Under the pieces are notes generated by a model. That model was not told the origin of the DNA. It worked only from the letters and a program-made list of their open reading frames with translations, and made no database searches. This document shows positions 24,593-32,992 of a DNA stretch of 38,760 nt, one piece after another. The translations under genes and the position numbers were made by a program. The first letter of the stretch is position 1. Every line of letters begins with the position of its first letter. This DNA is from Gammaproteobacteria bacterium (lineage in GTDB: Bacteria; Pseudomonadota; Gammaproteobacteria; Pseudomonadales; Azotimanducaceae): assembly GCA_026706665.1 (NCBI GenBank), contig JAPOYI010000235.1:1-38760 (forward strand). Reading direction: 5' to 3'.

Positions 24593-27109
24593 ATGAGCCC
24601 GCGATCCACCCGTTTCTGGAAGACGATTATCTGGCTCGGATTCGCTGCTGTCTGTGGGGCATTGACTATTCTGGCCGGCGGATATCTCTACCTCAATCCG
24701 CAAGTTCCCGCCGCATCGACCTACCAGAATTATCGGCACGAGGCGCCGCTGCGGATCTACTCGTCGGACGGTGCGCTAATTGGCGAGTTCGGCGAGCGCC
24801 GCCTGATCCCGGTCCGGCTGGATGATGTGCCGATGGACTTCCGCAATGCGCTGGTGAATACGGAGGACAAGCGTTTCTACGAGCACTCCGGCATCGACTA
24901 CATCTCTCTCGCCAACGATACGATTCGGTTGCTGCTCAATCCCACCGGGGTGCGCACCGGCGCGTCGACGATCACCATGCAGCTTGCGAAGAACGTTTCG
25001 CTGTCGCTCGAGCAGACATTCATCCGCAAGTTCAAGGAGATGCTGCTTGCGCTCAAGATCGAGCAGGAGTTGACGAAGGACGAGATCCTCGAGCTCTACA
25101 TCAATATCGCGCCATTCGGGAAGCGCGCCTACGGCGCGCAGGCGGCGGCATACACGTACTACGGCAAGCCGCTCGACAGGCTCAACGTGGCGCAGCTCGC
25201 CATGTTGGCGGGCATACCGAAACGCCCCGAAGCGGGCAATCCGGTCAACGGCCCGGAGTGGGCGGTACGCCGCAGGAACCTTGTCCTGCGGCGCATGTTC
25301 GAGCAGGGATCGATTGATCAGCCGGCATACGAGGAAGCCCGTGATGCGCCGATCACGGCGGCGGTATACCAGCGCGAGATCGATCTGCCGGCACCCCATG
25401 TCGCCGAGTGGGCGCGGCAGGAGCTCGAGGACCGTTACGGCCCCGAGATCTACCAGCTGGGCAACGAGGTGTTCACCACGGTCGACAGTGCGCTGCAGGC
25501 GAGCGCCATCGAGGCGCTGCGGCGCGGCCTGATCGATTACGACCGGCGCCACGGCTATCGGGGCCCGGAGGACCGGGTGCAAATCGACTTGGGCGAGGAG
25601 GCGCCCGCCGGTCCTGACGCCGCGGAAACGCCGGAGGTATCGGAACCCCAGGCCGAACCCGGTGAAGAAGACGTGCCGGCGGACCCTGTTCCGCCGCCGC
25701 TGGCAGACCCCCGCGCACCCGCATATCTGGCTGCAATGGAAGAAGTTCCGCCGTCCGGAGACCTGTTGCCGGCGATCGTGACCCATGTCGGCGAGAGGAC
25801 ATTCGCGGCACTCACGAAGGACGGCAGGGAGGCCGTCGTCGAGTGGGAGGGCATGCGATGGGCGCGGCCCCATATCGATACGGACGCCATGGGGCCCCGG
25901 CCCAGGGCGGCGTCGGACATCGTTACCGTGGGCGATCTCGTTCGGCTGCAGATGTTCGAGGGCGCTTGGCGCCTGGCGCAGTTGCCCGAGATCGAGGGCG
26001 CCATCATCGCGCTGCGGTCGACGGACGGTGCCGTGCTGGCGCTGTCGGGAGGCTTCGACTTCGCGCGCAGCCAGTACGACCACGCGCTGCAGGCTGCGCG
26101 GCAGCCCGGTTCGGGATTCAAGCCCTTCATCTATTCGGCGGCGCTGGCGAATGGCGTCACCCCCGCGAGCATCTTCGTTGATGCGCCGCTGGTGTTCGAG
26201 GACGAGACGCTCGAGCAGGTCTACCGGCCGCGCAACGACGACAACCAGTTCAGCGGTCCAATGCCCTTGCGCCGGGCGCTGTACCGGTCACGGAACCTCG
26301 TGTCCATCCGCGTGCTGCTCGAGATCGGCGTCAGCGAGACCCTCGATCACGTGAAGCGTTTCGGCTTCGACACGCGCACCTTTCCCCGTAATTCACAGCT
26401 CGCCATCGGCGGCGGGACGATGGCCGTGACCCCGATCAGCATGGCCCGGGCATACGCGACGATCGCGAACGGGGGTTACGCCGTGGAACCCCATGTCGTC
26501 GGCCACGTGACGACCCAGATGGGCGAAATGGTCTTCGAACCCCGCTACCCCGAAGTCTGTACGGATTGCGAGGAGCATGATTTCGAGGAAGGCGGTGCGG
26601 AACCGGACGACCGCGTGCCGGCCGAGCAGGCGGTGGATGGACGCAACACGTTCATCCTCCACTCGATGCTGAGGGACGTGGTCAAACGGGGGACGGGGCG
26701 CCGCGCGCTGCAACTCGAGCGGAACGACCTGGCGGGAAAGACGGGGACCACCAACGACGCGGCGGACACCTGGTTCAACGGATTTGCCGAAGACATCGCC
26801 ACCACCGTCTGGGTCGGTTTCGACGACTATCGTCCGGTTGGCCGGAACGAGTACGGTTCGACGACGCCGCTCTCGATATGGATCGACTTCATGCGCGATG
26901 CCCTTGCCGGGCGACCGGAGGTGACGCCCGCGCAACCGGAAGGCGTCATCACCCTGAAGATCGACCCCGCCACGGGACGCGTGGCGCGGCCGGCGCAGAA
27001 GGGCGCGGTGTTCGAGTACTTCCTGGAAGAGTTTGCGCCCACCGAGGACGGGTCGGGCCGATTCATCCGTCCGCCGCCCGAAGAGGTGACGCCGGAAGAG
27101 ATCTTCTGA
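24593..27109 (+). CDS. mrcA: Penicillin-binding protein 1A (bifunctional peptidoglycan synthase)
   Basis: An 838-residue inner-membrane enzyme that polymerises glycan strands and cross-links peptides. An N-terminal membrane anchor (about 12-35) is followed by the transglycosylase domain with its catalytic Glu in NTEDKRFYEHSG (about 90) and TGASTITMQLAKN. An OB-like insert follows, then the transpeptidase domain with SGFK (active Ser about 506), SRN and KTGTT (about 715). An acidic, proline-rich stretch (about 345-385) lies between the two catalytic halves. The ATG at 24593 has a GGGGGAG six to seven bases upstream; a TTG at 24587 is the alternative. It is divergent from pilM, as in Pseudomonas (ponA-pilMNOPQ). 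It converges on the M48 protease gene with a three-base gap. Confidence 0.97.
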   Translation: MSPRSTRFWKTIIWLGFAAVCGALTILAGGYLYLNPQVPAASTYQNYRHEAPLRIYSSDGALIGEFGERRLIPVRLDDVPMDFRNALVNTEDKRFYEHSGIDYISLANDTIRLLLNPTGVRTGASTITMQLAKNVSLSLEQTFIRKFKEMLLALKIEQELTKDEILELYINIAPFGKRAYGAQAAAYTYYGKPLDRLNVAQLAMLAGIPKRPEAGNPVNGPEWAVRRRNLVLRRMFEQGSIDQPAYEEARDAPITAAVYQREIDLPAPHVAEWARQELEDRYGPEIYQLGNEVFTTVDSALQASAIEALRRGLIDYDRRHGYRGPEDRVQIDLGEEAPAGPDAAETPEVSEPQAEPGEEDVPADPVPPPLADPRAPAYLAAMEEVPPSGDLLPAIVTHVGERTFAALTKDGREAVVEWEGMRWARPHIDTDAMGPRPRAASDIVTVGDLVRLQMFEGAWRLAQLPEIEGAIIALRSTDGAVLALSGGFDFARSQYDHALQAARQPGSGFKPFIYSAALANGVTPASIFVDAPLVFEDETLEQVYRPRNDDNQFSGPMPLRRALYRSRNLVSIRVLLEIGVSETLDHVKRFGFDTRTFPRNSQLAIGGGTMAVTPISMARAYATIANGGYAVEPHVVGHVTTQMGEMVFEPRYPEVCTDCEEHDFEEGGAEPDDRVPAEQAVDGRNTFILHSMLRDVVKRGTGRRALQLERNDLAGKTGTTNDAADTWFNGFAEDIATTVWVGFDDYRPVGRNEYGSTTPLSIWIDFMRDALAGRPEVTPAQPEGVITLKIDPATGRVARPAQKGAVFEYFLEEFAPTEDGSGRFIRPPPEEVTPEEIF

Positions 27110-27112
27110 GCG

Positions 27113-28501
27113 CTACTCGACGACCTTGATGTAGTTCCCCGCGCGGGGCTCACCGTTGGGATACCCGGCGTTGAGCAACCGCAGTTGCTCCTGTGCATGT
27201 CTTTCGATCGGCGACCGCCGGGCGAGATCCGCGTAAGTCACGTCGGGTTCGGCGATCCTGACGCGAATCCGCAGCTTGTTGGCGATCTTGGCGTCGTCTG
27301 CCGTCATGTTGCGCACGGAGTGTACGGTCGCGATGAAGTCCTTCCTGAACGCGTCCGCATCCCCGTCCGGACCCGCCTCTCCGCTGAACAGGTATGCGCT
27401 GCGGCCCCGAAACAGAACCCCGATCAGCTTTACCCTGGCGTCGGTTCCTTCGTTATCGACTTCGCCGATGTAGGCGTCGAAACCGTTGATCTCGACGGGT
27501 TCCCCACTCTTGATGTCGTCCCGCTTCAGGGTTTCCGTGAGGAACTCCAGCGGTGAGAGTCGACCGTCTATCACGTGATAGCCCAGGCTGATGAACGCCT
27601 CGGCGTTACCGCCGGGCGCGGTGCCGCTGACCTCGGTCTGCAGCTTTACCACCGTCCAGTCATCTGGAAACTCCACCACGAGCCGCAAGGCGCCATGGTA
27701 GAAGATCGTGTCCCGAACCACTCCGTTCGCACCCTGATCGCCGTAGACCATGCCGTCGATCATCTCCCAGAAGTCGCGTAGCGGTTCGACGGTTTGACTG
27801 GCGTCGAACGACTGCTGCGCAAACGCCACGGTGTCGTGCAGGCGCTTGTCGTTTTTCGGATGCGTTCGGTAGAGGCCGTGGTAGACGGTGGGTCGCTTTT
27901 CGACCTGGGTGGCAAAGATGTCCTGTTCTTTCAACACCTGCAACATGCCGATGATCGCCAGCGGGTTGTAGCCGGCCTTTGCCATGTACTGGCCACCGAG
28001 ACGGTCGGCTTCCGACTCCTGTTCGACCTTGAACTTCAGGTCCTGTTGCGTGGTTGCGGTGTCGGCAACGCCCATCAGGTCGCCGACGCCCGTGGCGAGC
28101 CAGGAGGCGAGGCCGACCGACTTGGCGAGCAGCCTCCTGTTGCGCATTTCACGGTGGTGACGCGCCGTGACGTGGGCTATCTCGTGCCCGATGAGCGCGG
28201 CGAGTTCATCCTCGCTAGACATGTACACCAGGATTCCGCGAAAGATGTCAACATAGCCGTCGGGCTCAGCGGAAGCGTTGACCCCCGAATCGTCGACCAC
28301 GTAGAAGTGGTACTTCCTGTTCCAGTGGGGCGTGTGCGCGAGGACGCGTTCACCGATTTCCTGCACGTACGTTTGCCAGGACTCATCGTCGTAGACGAAG
28401 CCCTTGTCGAGGGCTTCGGCGTACCTTTTCTCGCCCGGGCCCGGTCCTGCCGCAACGTGCAGGGAGGCGGCGAGCAAGGCGAGAGTGACCAGTCTACGCA
28501 T
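27113..28501 (-). CDS. M48-family zinc metalloprotease, exported
   Basis: A 462-residue protein with a signal peptide (MRRLVTLALLAASLHVAAG). The M48 peptidase domain has the zinc motif HEIAH (His106, Glu107, His110, in LIGHEIAHVTARHH) and the downstream ESEAD motif (about 162-166) that supplies the third ligand. It resembles the periplasmic BepA/YfgC-type proteases that act on outer-membrane assembly, but the C-terminal half (about 235-462) is not TPR-like to my eye and is unassigned. The start at 28501 places the signal peptide first; a longer frame from 28567 lacks support. The 178 bases between it and rpmE hold no gene I trust. Confidence 0.88.
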   Translation of the reverse strand: MRRLVTLALLAASLHVAAGPGPGEKRYAEALDKGFVYDDESWQTYVQEIGERVLAHTPHWNRKYHFYVVDDSGVNASAEPDGYVDIFRGILVYMSSEDELAALIGHEIAHVTARHHREMRNRRLLAKSVGLASWLATGVGDLMGVADTATTQQDLKFKVEQESEADRLGGQYMAKAGYNPLAIIGMLQVLKEQDIFATQVEKRPTVYHGLYRTHPKNDKRLHDTVAFAQQSFDASQTVEPLRDFWEMIDGMVYGDQGANGVVRDTIFYHGALRLVVEFPDDWTVVKLQTEVSGTAPGGNAEAFISLGYHVIDGRLSPLEFLTETLKRDDIKSGEPVEINGFDAYIGEVDNEGTDARVKLIGVLFRGRSAYLFSGEAGPDGDADAFRKDFIATVHSVRNMTADDAKIANKLRIRVRIAEPDVTYADLARRSPIERHAQEQLRLLNAGYPNGEPRAGNYIKVVE

Positions 28502-28679
28502 GTCGAATCCGCGCGCGGTAAGCCATGACCCCATTACTTGAATGATTCTACACGTAACTGGTTTCACTCCCTGAATGCCGGATAAAGGCCGCGCTGATCG
28601 CGACGAGCGTCTCAGGCGCAGGGAACCTGTGCCCGAGAAGATAAAGCTGCTCGTAGAGGTGGGGGGGGCCGACCCGGCG

Positions 28680-28892
28680 TCAGATCGTCGAACGGTTGCC
28701 GAAACGCCTGCGGAATCGCTCCACTCGACCGCCGGCGTCGACGATCTTCTGCTTGCCCGTGTAGAACGGGTGGCATTGGGCGCAGACGTCGATGTGGATG
28801 TCCTCGCCCAGGGTTGATCGGGTCTTGATGACGTTCCCGCAGCTACAGGTCGCAGTGATCTCGCCGTAGTCGGGATGAATGCCTGGTTTCAC
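28680..28892 (-). CDS. rpmE: 50S ribosomal protein L31 (zinc-binding form)
   Basis: A 70-residue ribosomal protein starting MKPGIHPDY. Zinc-binding cysteines are present as CSCGN (Cys16, Cys18) and [13 protein letters not shown] (Cys37, Cys40), the C-plus type of L31. The paralogue without cysteines replaces this form under zinc limitation in many bacteria; none is seen here. It stands alone with its own promoter. The strand opposite has an 80-codon frame that is only a shadow. Confidence 0.97.
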   Translation of the reverse strand: MKPGIHPDYGEITATCSCGNVIKTRSTLGEDIHIDVCAQCHPFYTGKQKIVDAGGRVERFRRRFGNRSTI

Positions 28893-28926
28893 GCTGACAT
28901 TTCACCAATGGCGTGGGAGGAAGCGG

Positions 28927-28955
28927 AGTGTAGGGGGCGGCACCGTTGTTGACAA
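28927..28955 (-). promoter_or_regulatory. Sigma-70-type promoter of rpmE
   Basis: On the minus strand TTGTCA (28955-28950; 5 of 6 matches) and TACACT (28932-28927; 4 of 6) are separated by exactly 17 bases. Transcription would begin near 28920, giving a leader of about 28 bases before the rpmE ATG. Confidence 0.65.
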
Positions 28956-29009
28956 GCGCGAAAGCGGTCTTTGCCGTCCCTTCGTGCTCCGAGGGCGAGA
29001 CTCCGGCCC

Positions 29010-29756
29010 TCACCGGACCTTCGAGAGGCCGTTCCGGATGCCTTCGGTCGCCCAGTCCGCCCAGGGAATGGTGAACATCCGGAATCCCTTCTCCCGCAGC
29101 ACGGCGGTCGGGATGGGCGGCGGCGCGAAGTACATGCCCGCCGTGACGCCGGCGTTCGCGCATGCCGCTCCAATCTTGTCCAGCGTCGCGTGATACTTGG
29201 GGTTGGTGTAATCGAGCGGAACGTCGATGTTGATCGAGAGATCGGAAGGTCCCACCAGTAGCACGTCGATCCCGGGAACAGCGAGTATCTCGTCGATGCA
29301 GTCGAGCGCCTGCTGTGTCTCGATCATCGGGGCGATGAGCAACTGCGCGTTCACGTGGTCCATGTAGTCGCGATAGCTGTCGAATTCACCCCAGTCGCCC
29401 CGCACGCCGGCGGAACTCCGGACGCCATCGAAGGGGTATTTGCACCAGCTCACCATGTTGGCGGCTTCTTCAGGGGTGTTGACCATGGGCACGACGATAC
29501 CTTTCGCCCCGATATCGAGCGCGTAGCAGATCTGGTCGGGCCGGAGGTCTCCAACCCTGACGATCGGAACTGCCGGAGTACCCCGCGTGGCGGCAACCGC
29601 CCCCGACAATCCCTTGATGTCGTCGGTCGAATGCTGCGTATCGAACAGGATGTAGTCGTAGCCGGAGTTTGCGAGAAAGGGAACGTCGGCGTTGGCGCGC
29701 GCAGTAGTACCGACCGCCGTCTGTCCGGCTCTGAGCATGTCTTTGACGCGATTCAT
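29010..29756 (-). CDS. HpcH/HpaI-family aldolase
   Basis: A 248-residue class II pyruvate aldolase-type protein that would cleave 2-keto-3-deoxy or 4-hydroxy-2-oxo acids into pyruvate plus an aldehyde. Family residues are visible: LFDTQHS (His42), IVRVGD (Arg67), PMIETQQAL (metal-binding Glu146) and LVGPSDLSINI (metal-binding Asp172). The exact substrate is not predictable. The ATG at 29756 begins the conserved NRVKDMLRAG; a longer frame up to 29939 crosses the AT-rich promoter region of hipB and is rejected. It is divergent from hipBA and probably an unrelated single gene. Confidence 0.87.
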   Translation of the reverse strand: MNRVKDMLRAGQTAVGTTARANADVPFLANSGYDYILFDTQHSTDDIKGLSGAVAATRGTPAVPIVRVGDLRPDQICYALDIGAKGIVVPMVNTPEEAANMVSWCKYPFDGVRSSAGVRGDWGEFDSYRDYMDHVNAQLLIAPMIETQQALDCIDEILAVPGIDVLLVGPSDLSINIDVPLDYTNPKYHATLDKIGAACANAGVTAGMYFAPPPIPTAVLREKGFRMFTIPWADWATEGIRNGLSKVR

Positions 29757-29899
29757 CTGTGGTAAGGCCCTGCACGAGAGAAGCGCCAAACATAAGTGGT
29801 GTCGGCAGAAAGTGCCACCTTCGAAGCCGCTGCCAGCAAGATGATCGCCGTGGCCAGCCGTTCGGCCAAAGGCTGGCGAAGAAAGCGCGCCCTTCTTTA

Positions 29900-29931
29900 C
29901 AATAGATATAATAAGATCTGTTATCTCATTG
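29900..29931 (+). promoter_or_regulatory. AT-rich promoter with imperfect inverted repeat, candidate HipB operator
   Basis: A perfect TATAAT lies at 29907-29912, about 30 bases before the hipB ATG; no good -35 is seen at the right distance. It overlaps an inverted repeat CAATAGATA (29900-29908) / TATCTCATTG (29922-29931), perfect except for one extra base. The AGATA...TATCT core resembles the TATCC-N8-GGATA operators bound by Escherichia coli HipB, with a longer spacing of 13. Autoregulation by HipB is therefore likely but not shown. Confidence 0.55.
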
Positions 29932-29942
29932 TTTTTCATTTA

Positions 29943-30251
29943 ATGGATATGAATGTATACGCTGTCATGCCACCTTCTGATGTGGCAGCGGACTTGGCAA
30001 ACCGGTTGAAGGCCCGCCGGCTGGCCCGCAACCTGACCCAGGATGGGCTCGCCAGGCGCTCTGGCGTGGCCCTGGGCACGCTAAAGAAGTTCGAACGCAC
30101 GGGTGCGATTTCCCTTGTGTCGTTCGTCCGGCTGGTCATCGCCCTCGGGGAGGAGGCGGCGCTTGAACGGCTAATGGCCAACCCGGAGTTCGAAACGCTC
30201 GACCAGGTGCTTTCGGTCACAAAGATGCGCAAAAGAGGCCGACACACGTGA
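29943..30251 (+). CDS. hipB: HipB-like XRE-family antitoxin
   Basis: A 102-residue DNA-binding protein. The helix-turn-helix spans about residues 14-70: LANRLKARRLARNLTQDGLA, RRSGVALGTLKKFERTG, then SLVSFVRLVIALG. This is the XRE layout found in HipB antitoxins. The frame is open further upstream to 29796, but the ATG at 29943 follows the promoter and starts the conserved part; another ATG two codons on is equally possible. It stops inside the hipA start (GTGA), so the two are coupled. The upstream DNA is much richer in A/T than its surroundings. Confidence 0.85.
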   Translation: MDMNVYAVMPPSDVAADLANRLKARRLARNLTQDGLARRSGVALGTLKKFERTGAISLVSFVRLVIALGEEAALERLMANPEFETLDQVLSVTKMRKRGRHT

Positions 30252-31486
30252 AGATGGCGCCCGGATCGCCCCTCACCGTCCTGCTCCGCTGGGAGGGGGA
30301 CGACGTACAGACGGTCGGTCGGCTGGCAAGCCGCGATCGCGTTGTCTACCTGGAGTGGGACGAGGCGTTCCTGTCGTCGGGACTTGAGCTCTCCCCCGTA
30401 CGGCACGCCACCACGCGCGGGTTGATCCGGCCGCATGACGCGTCTGTCTTCGGGGGATTGCACGGACTGTTCCACGACAGCCTGCCTGATGGCTGGGGCC
30501 GACTGCTCGTTGATCGGCGCGCCCGGGAACACGGTATTGAACCGGCGACGTTGTCGCCGCTCGACCGCCTGGCCTGCGTAGGTGATGCGGGTGTCGGGGC
30601 CCTGTGTTACGCACCCGCCGCGGATCTATGGGGCGCGGCCGGCGCGACGCTGGACCTTGACCGGCTGGCGGCGGACGCACGGAGGGTCCTGGCCGGGCAT
30701 GTGTCGGACATCCTCGACGAACTCGGACGCGTCGGCGGCTCTCCGGCTGGTGCCCGTCCGAAGGCGTGCCTGGCCATCAACGCCCGGGGAGACGCCATCC
30801 GCGGCCCGGAGCCGCCGACACGCGGCTTCGAGCACTACCTGGTTAAGTTTCGCGGCGCGGACGATCCGGAGGACGCAGCACACATAGAGCAGGCCTATGC
30901 GGATATGGCACGGGCAGCCGGTGTGCGGATGCCGGTAACTCGCCTTGTTGCTGGCGCCCGAGGGGAGCATTACTTCGCTTCCCGCCGTTTCGACCGTGAC
31001 GGGTCGAAGCGACTTCACGCGCACACTGCCAGCGGTCTCCTTTACGCCGATTCCCGCCTTCCGTCCCTGGACTACAGGGACCTGATAGGGCTGACGCGTT
31101 CGGTCACTCGCGACCGGCGGCAGTGTCGGGACATGTTCTCGCTGGCGGCGTTCAACGTGCTCTCCCGCAACCGGGACGACCATGCGCGGCAATTCACCTT
31201 TCTGATGACGAGAGACGGACACTGGCGCCTGGCTCCCGCCTACGACCTCACATTCGCACCGGGTCCAGTTGGCGAGCATTTCACCTCGGTCCTGGGGCGA
31301 GGCAGAGAAATCGACCGTACCATCCTGCTCGAACTCGGCAGATACGCGGATCTGACCGACAGCGAGTCGCGCCGCATTGTCGAGCGCGTGTCGGATGCGG
31401 TCGCGGCCTGGGATGATTTCGCCCGCAGCTACGATGTCAGCGCCGAATCCCGCAACCGCATCGGCAGGACATTGTCGTCGCTCTGA
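30248..31486 (+). CDS. hipA: HipA-like serine/threonine kinase toxin
   Basis: A 412-residue protein kinase-fold toxin. In known cases HipA phosphorylates an aminoacyl-tRNA synthetase and stops growth. It has an N-terminal subdomain (about 8-110), the Gly-rich loop with the autophosphorylated Ser (GGSPAGARPKACL, Ser165), ATP-binding Lys200 in HYLVKF, the catalytic loop NRDDHARQ (Asp310 or Asp311) and the metal-binding Asp333 in APAYDLTFAPG. The usual loop is N-x-D-D-H-x-K-N; here the last part is RQ, so activity may differ. The GTG start overlaps the hipB stop by GTGA. It converges with the acetyltransferase gene 44 bases away. Confidence 0.92.
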   Translation: MKMAPGSPLTVLLRWEGDDVQTVGRLASRDRVVYLEWDEAFLSSGLELSPVRHATTRGLIRPHDASVFGGLHGLFHDSLPDGWGRLLVDRRAREHGIEPATLSPLDRLACVGDAGVGALCYAPAADLWGAAGATLDLDRLAADARRVLAGHVSDILDELGRVGGSPAGARPKACLAINARGDAIRGPEPPTRGFEHYLVKFRGADDPEDAAHIEQAYADMARAAGVRMPVTRLVAGARGEHYFASRRFDRDGSKRLHAHTASGLLYADSRLPSLDYRDLIGLTRSVTRDRRQCRDMFSLAAFNVLSRNRDDHARQFTFLMTRDGHWRLAPAYDLTFAPGPVGEHFTSVLGRGREIDRTILLELGRYADLTDSESRRIVERVSDAVAAWDDFARSYDVSAESRNRIGRTLSSL

Positions 31487-31530
31487 GCTCTCCAGTGGCG
31501 GGTCGGAAACCACGCAGGAACTCTGCCCGG

Positions 31531-31890
31531 CTACTCCGGCGTCAGTGTCAACCTGAGTACGTCCGCCTCCGGACGAAAACCGTGGTGCTGGAAGAAGCTC
31601 CCGATCGCCGGCGCTTCGATTTCCCGCGCGCCGCTGCTCTCGGCGGTGCCGATGGCGTGGCGCAGCAGCCAGCGGCCGATGCCGCGTCCCCGGAAGCCCT
31701 CGTGCACCGCCAAGCCCACGATGCGGAACCGTGTCGGTCCGAGCCGCCTGATTTCATAGACGCCGACTTCGGCGTCTCCCAGGTCGGCGATCCGGGTCCA
31801 CTCCGGGTCGGCGCCGGCCCAGGGCAGCGCGGTGTCGAGCGCCCTGTGTATGCGCAGTGCGCGGAAGTTGAACGCGGCAGTGGAAGGCAC
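31531..31890 (-). CDS. GNAT-family N-acetyltransferase
   Basis: A 119-residue acetyltransferase of the GNAT fold. The acetyl-CoA pyrophosphate-binding motif A is clear: GLAVHEGFRGRGIGRWLLRH (about 59-78), with R-x-x-G-x-G. The end (AIGSFFQHHGFRPEADV) is the usual motif B. The acceptor is unknown. It starts two bases after the macro-domain gene stop and is the last gene of a three-gene operon. Confidence 0.88.
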   Translation of the reverse strand: MPSTAAFNFRALRIHRALDTALPWAGADPEWTRIADLGDAEVGVYEIRRLGPTRFRIVGLAVHEGFRGRGIGRWLLRHAIGTAESSGAREIEAPAIGSFFQHHGFRPEADVLRLTLTPE

Positions 31891-31892
31891 GA

Positions 31893-32441
31893 TTATCGCG
31901 TGAAGACCTGGTGGCGCAGGAACGTTTCCGCATCGCTTTCCCGGAAGAAGACCAGGCGAACTTCACGGATTGACGGATGGGCGTCGAGGGCACGCTCGAT
32001 GGCTTGCGACGAGACCGCGGCCGCTTCGACGGAGGGATAGCCGTAGACACCGGTCGAGATGGCCGGAAAGGCCAGGGTGGCAAGTTTCCGTTCGGCGGCG
32101 ATGCTGATCGCGTTCCGGTAGCAGTTGGCAAGTTTCCCGGCTTCGCCGCTGTTTCCGCCGCGGTAAACCGGTCCCACCGTGTGAATGACGTATCGCGCCG
32201 GCATGCGTCCGGCCGTGGTGATGACCGCTTCGCCGGTGGGCAGTCCGTCCGGGTAGCGCGTGGCGCGGATCTGCTTGCATGCCGCGAGTATCCCGGGTCC
32301 CCCGGCACGGTGGATAGCGCCGTCTACCCCGCCGCCGCCCATCAAGGACCCGTTCGCGGCGTTGACCGCCGCGTCCACCGCTTCGCGCGTGATGTCACTC
32401 AACGTGATCGTCACGCGGCCGCCCACGAAGGATTTCATCAC
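31893..32441 (-). CDS. Macro-domain protein (YmdB-like O-acetyl-ADP-ribose deacetylase)
   Basis: A 182-residue protein that is a single macro domain, which binds ADP-ribose and often removes acetyl or ADP-ribosyl groups. Diagnostic stretches: VDAAVNAANGSLMGGGGVDG (about 22-41) followed by AIHRAGG, VIHTVGPVYRGG and FPAISTGVYGYP. The catalytic Asn and Asp of the YmdB/MacroD type are present. Its ATG overlaps the stop of the upstream membrane protein gene (ATGA), and the acetyltransferase follows after two bases. Confidence 0.92.
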   Translation of the reverse strand: MMKSFVGGRVTITLSDITREAVDAAVNAANGSLMGGGGVDGAIHRAGGPGILAACKQIRATRYPDGLPTGEAVITTAGRMPARYVIHTVGPVYRGGNSGEAGKLANCYRNAISIAAERKLATLAFPAISTGVYGYPSVEAAAVSSQAIERALDAHPSIREVRLVFFRESDAETFLRHQVFTR

Positions 32442-32860
32442 CGGTCTTCGCCGGATTCGACGGGATCCAGCCTGACGAAGTAGCGGGGCGCGAACCCGGT
32501 GATGACGCGAAAGCCGATCCCGACGGGATTGTCCCCGGCAACGCGATCATGCTCTTCGCCGGAGACCGGAATCGCCAGGTGGTCCTCCGTCTCGCCGTCG
32601 CGCGTGATCTTCACGTTCGGGTTCTCCTTCACGCGACCGTACCAGGCGCGCGGCCAGTGGTTCACCGCGACGTAGGTTTTCCCGTCGCTCTCGAGTCCGG
32701 ACAGCACCCGGTCGCGGGTCTCGCCTTCGGCGTCGACGGTCGTGATCACTAGCGTGCCCGGCGCCTCGGGCTGGAAGTACCCGAGCAGCGACTCGAACGC
32801 CACCACGAGGAGAACATGGATACCCAGCATGATCGCGACGATCTTTGTGGTTCTCGACAT
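32438..32860 (-). CDS. Membrane-anchored DUF385/deazaflavin nitroreductase-like protein
   Basis: A 140-residue protein. One membrane helix (about residues 6-25, IVAIMLGIHVLLVVAF) is followed by a domain with TLVITTVDAEGETRDRV, YVAVNHWPRAWYGRVKENPN and ITGFAPRYFVRLDPV. This pattern looks like the split-barrel proteins of the DUF385/F420-binding nitroreductase family (TVGRKSG...NPxVxV arrangement), but the match is loose and cofactor use is unknown. The start at 32860 has an AGGAG seven bases upstream, which rules out the longer frame. It is the first gene of the operon with the macro-domain and acetyltransferase genes. Confidence 0.65.
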   Translation of the reverse strand: MSRTTKIVAIMLGIHVLLVVAFESLLGYFQPEAPGTLVITTVDAEGETRDRVLSGLESDGKTYVAVNHWPRAWYGRVKENPNVKITRDGETEDHLAIPVSGEEHDRVAGDNPVGIGFRVITGFAPRYFVRLDPVESGEDR

Positions 32861-32992
32861 TCCGCTACTCCTTTTCGATCTGCGCAGAGGTTTGGTTGGC
32901 CGCTTCGCCGATAACTTGGCATTATGCACCGATGTTCACGCGGCCATGGCCCGTGGACCTGCACGCATGGTCTGAACCTTGGGGGTGACAGT

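Noticed and set aside
28575-28817. An 80-codon plus-strand frame opposite rpmE
   Set aside because: Most of it is the complement of the L31 gene; it has no family features.
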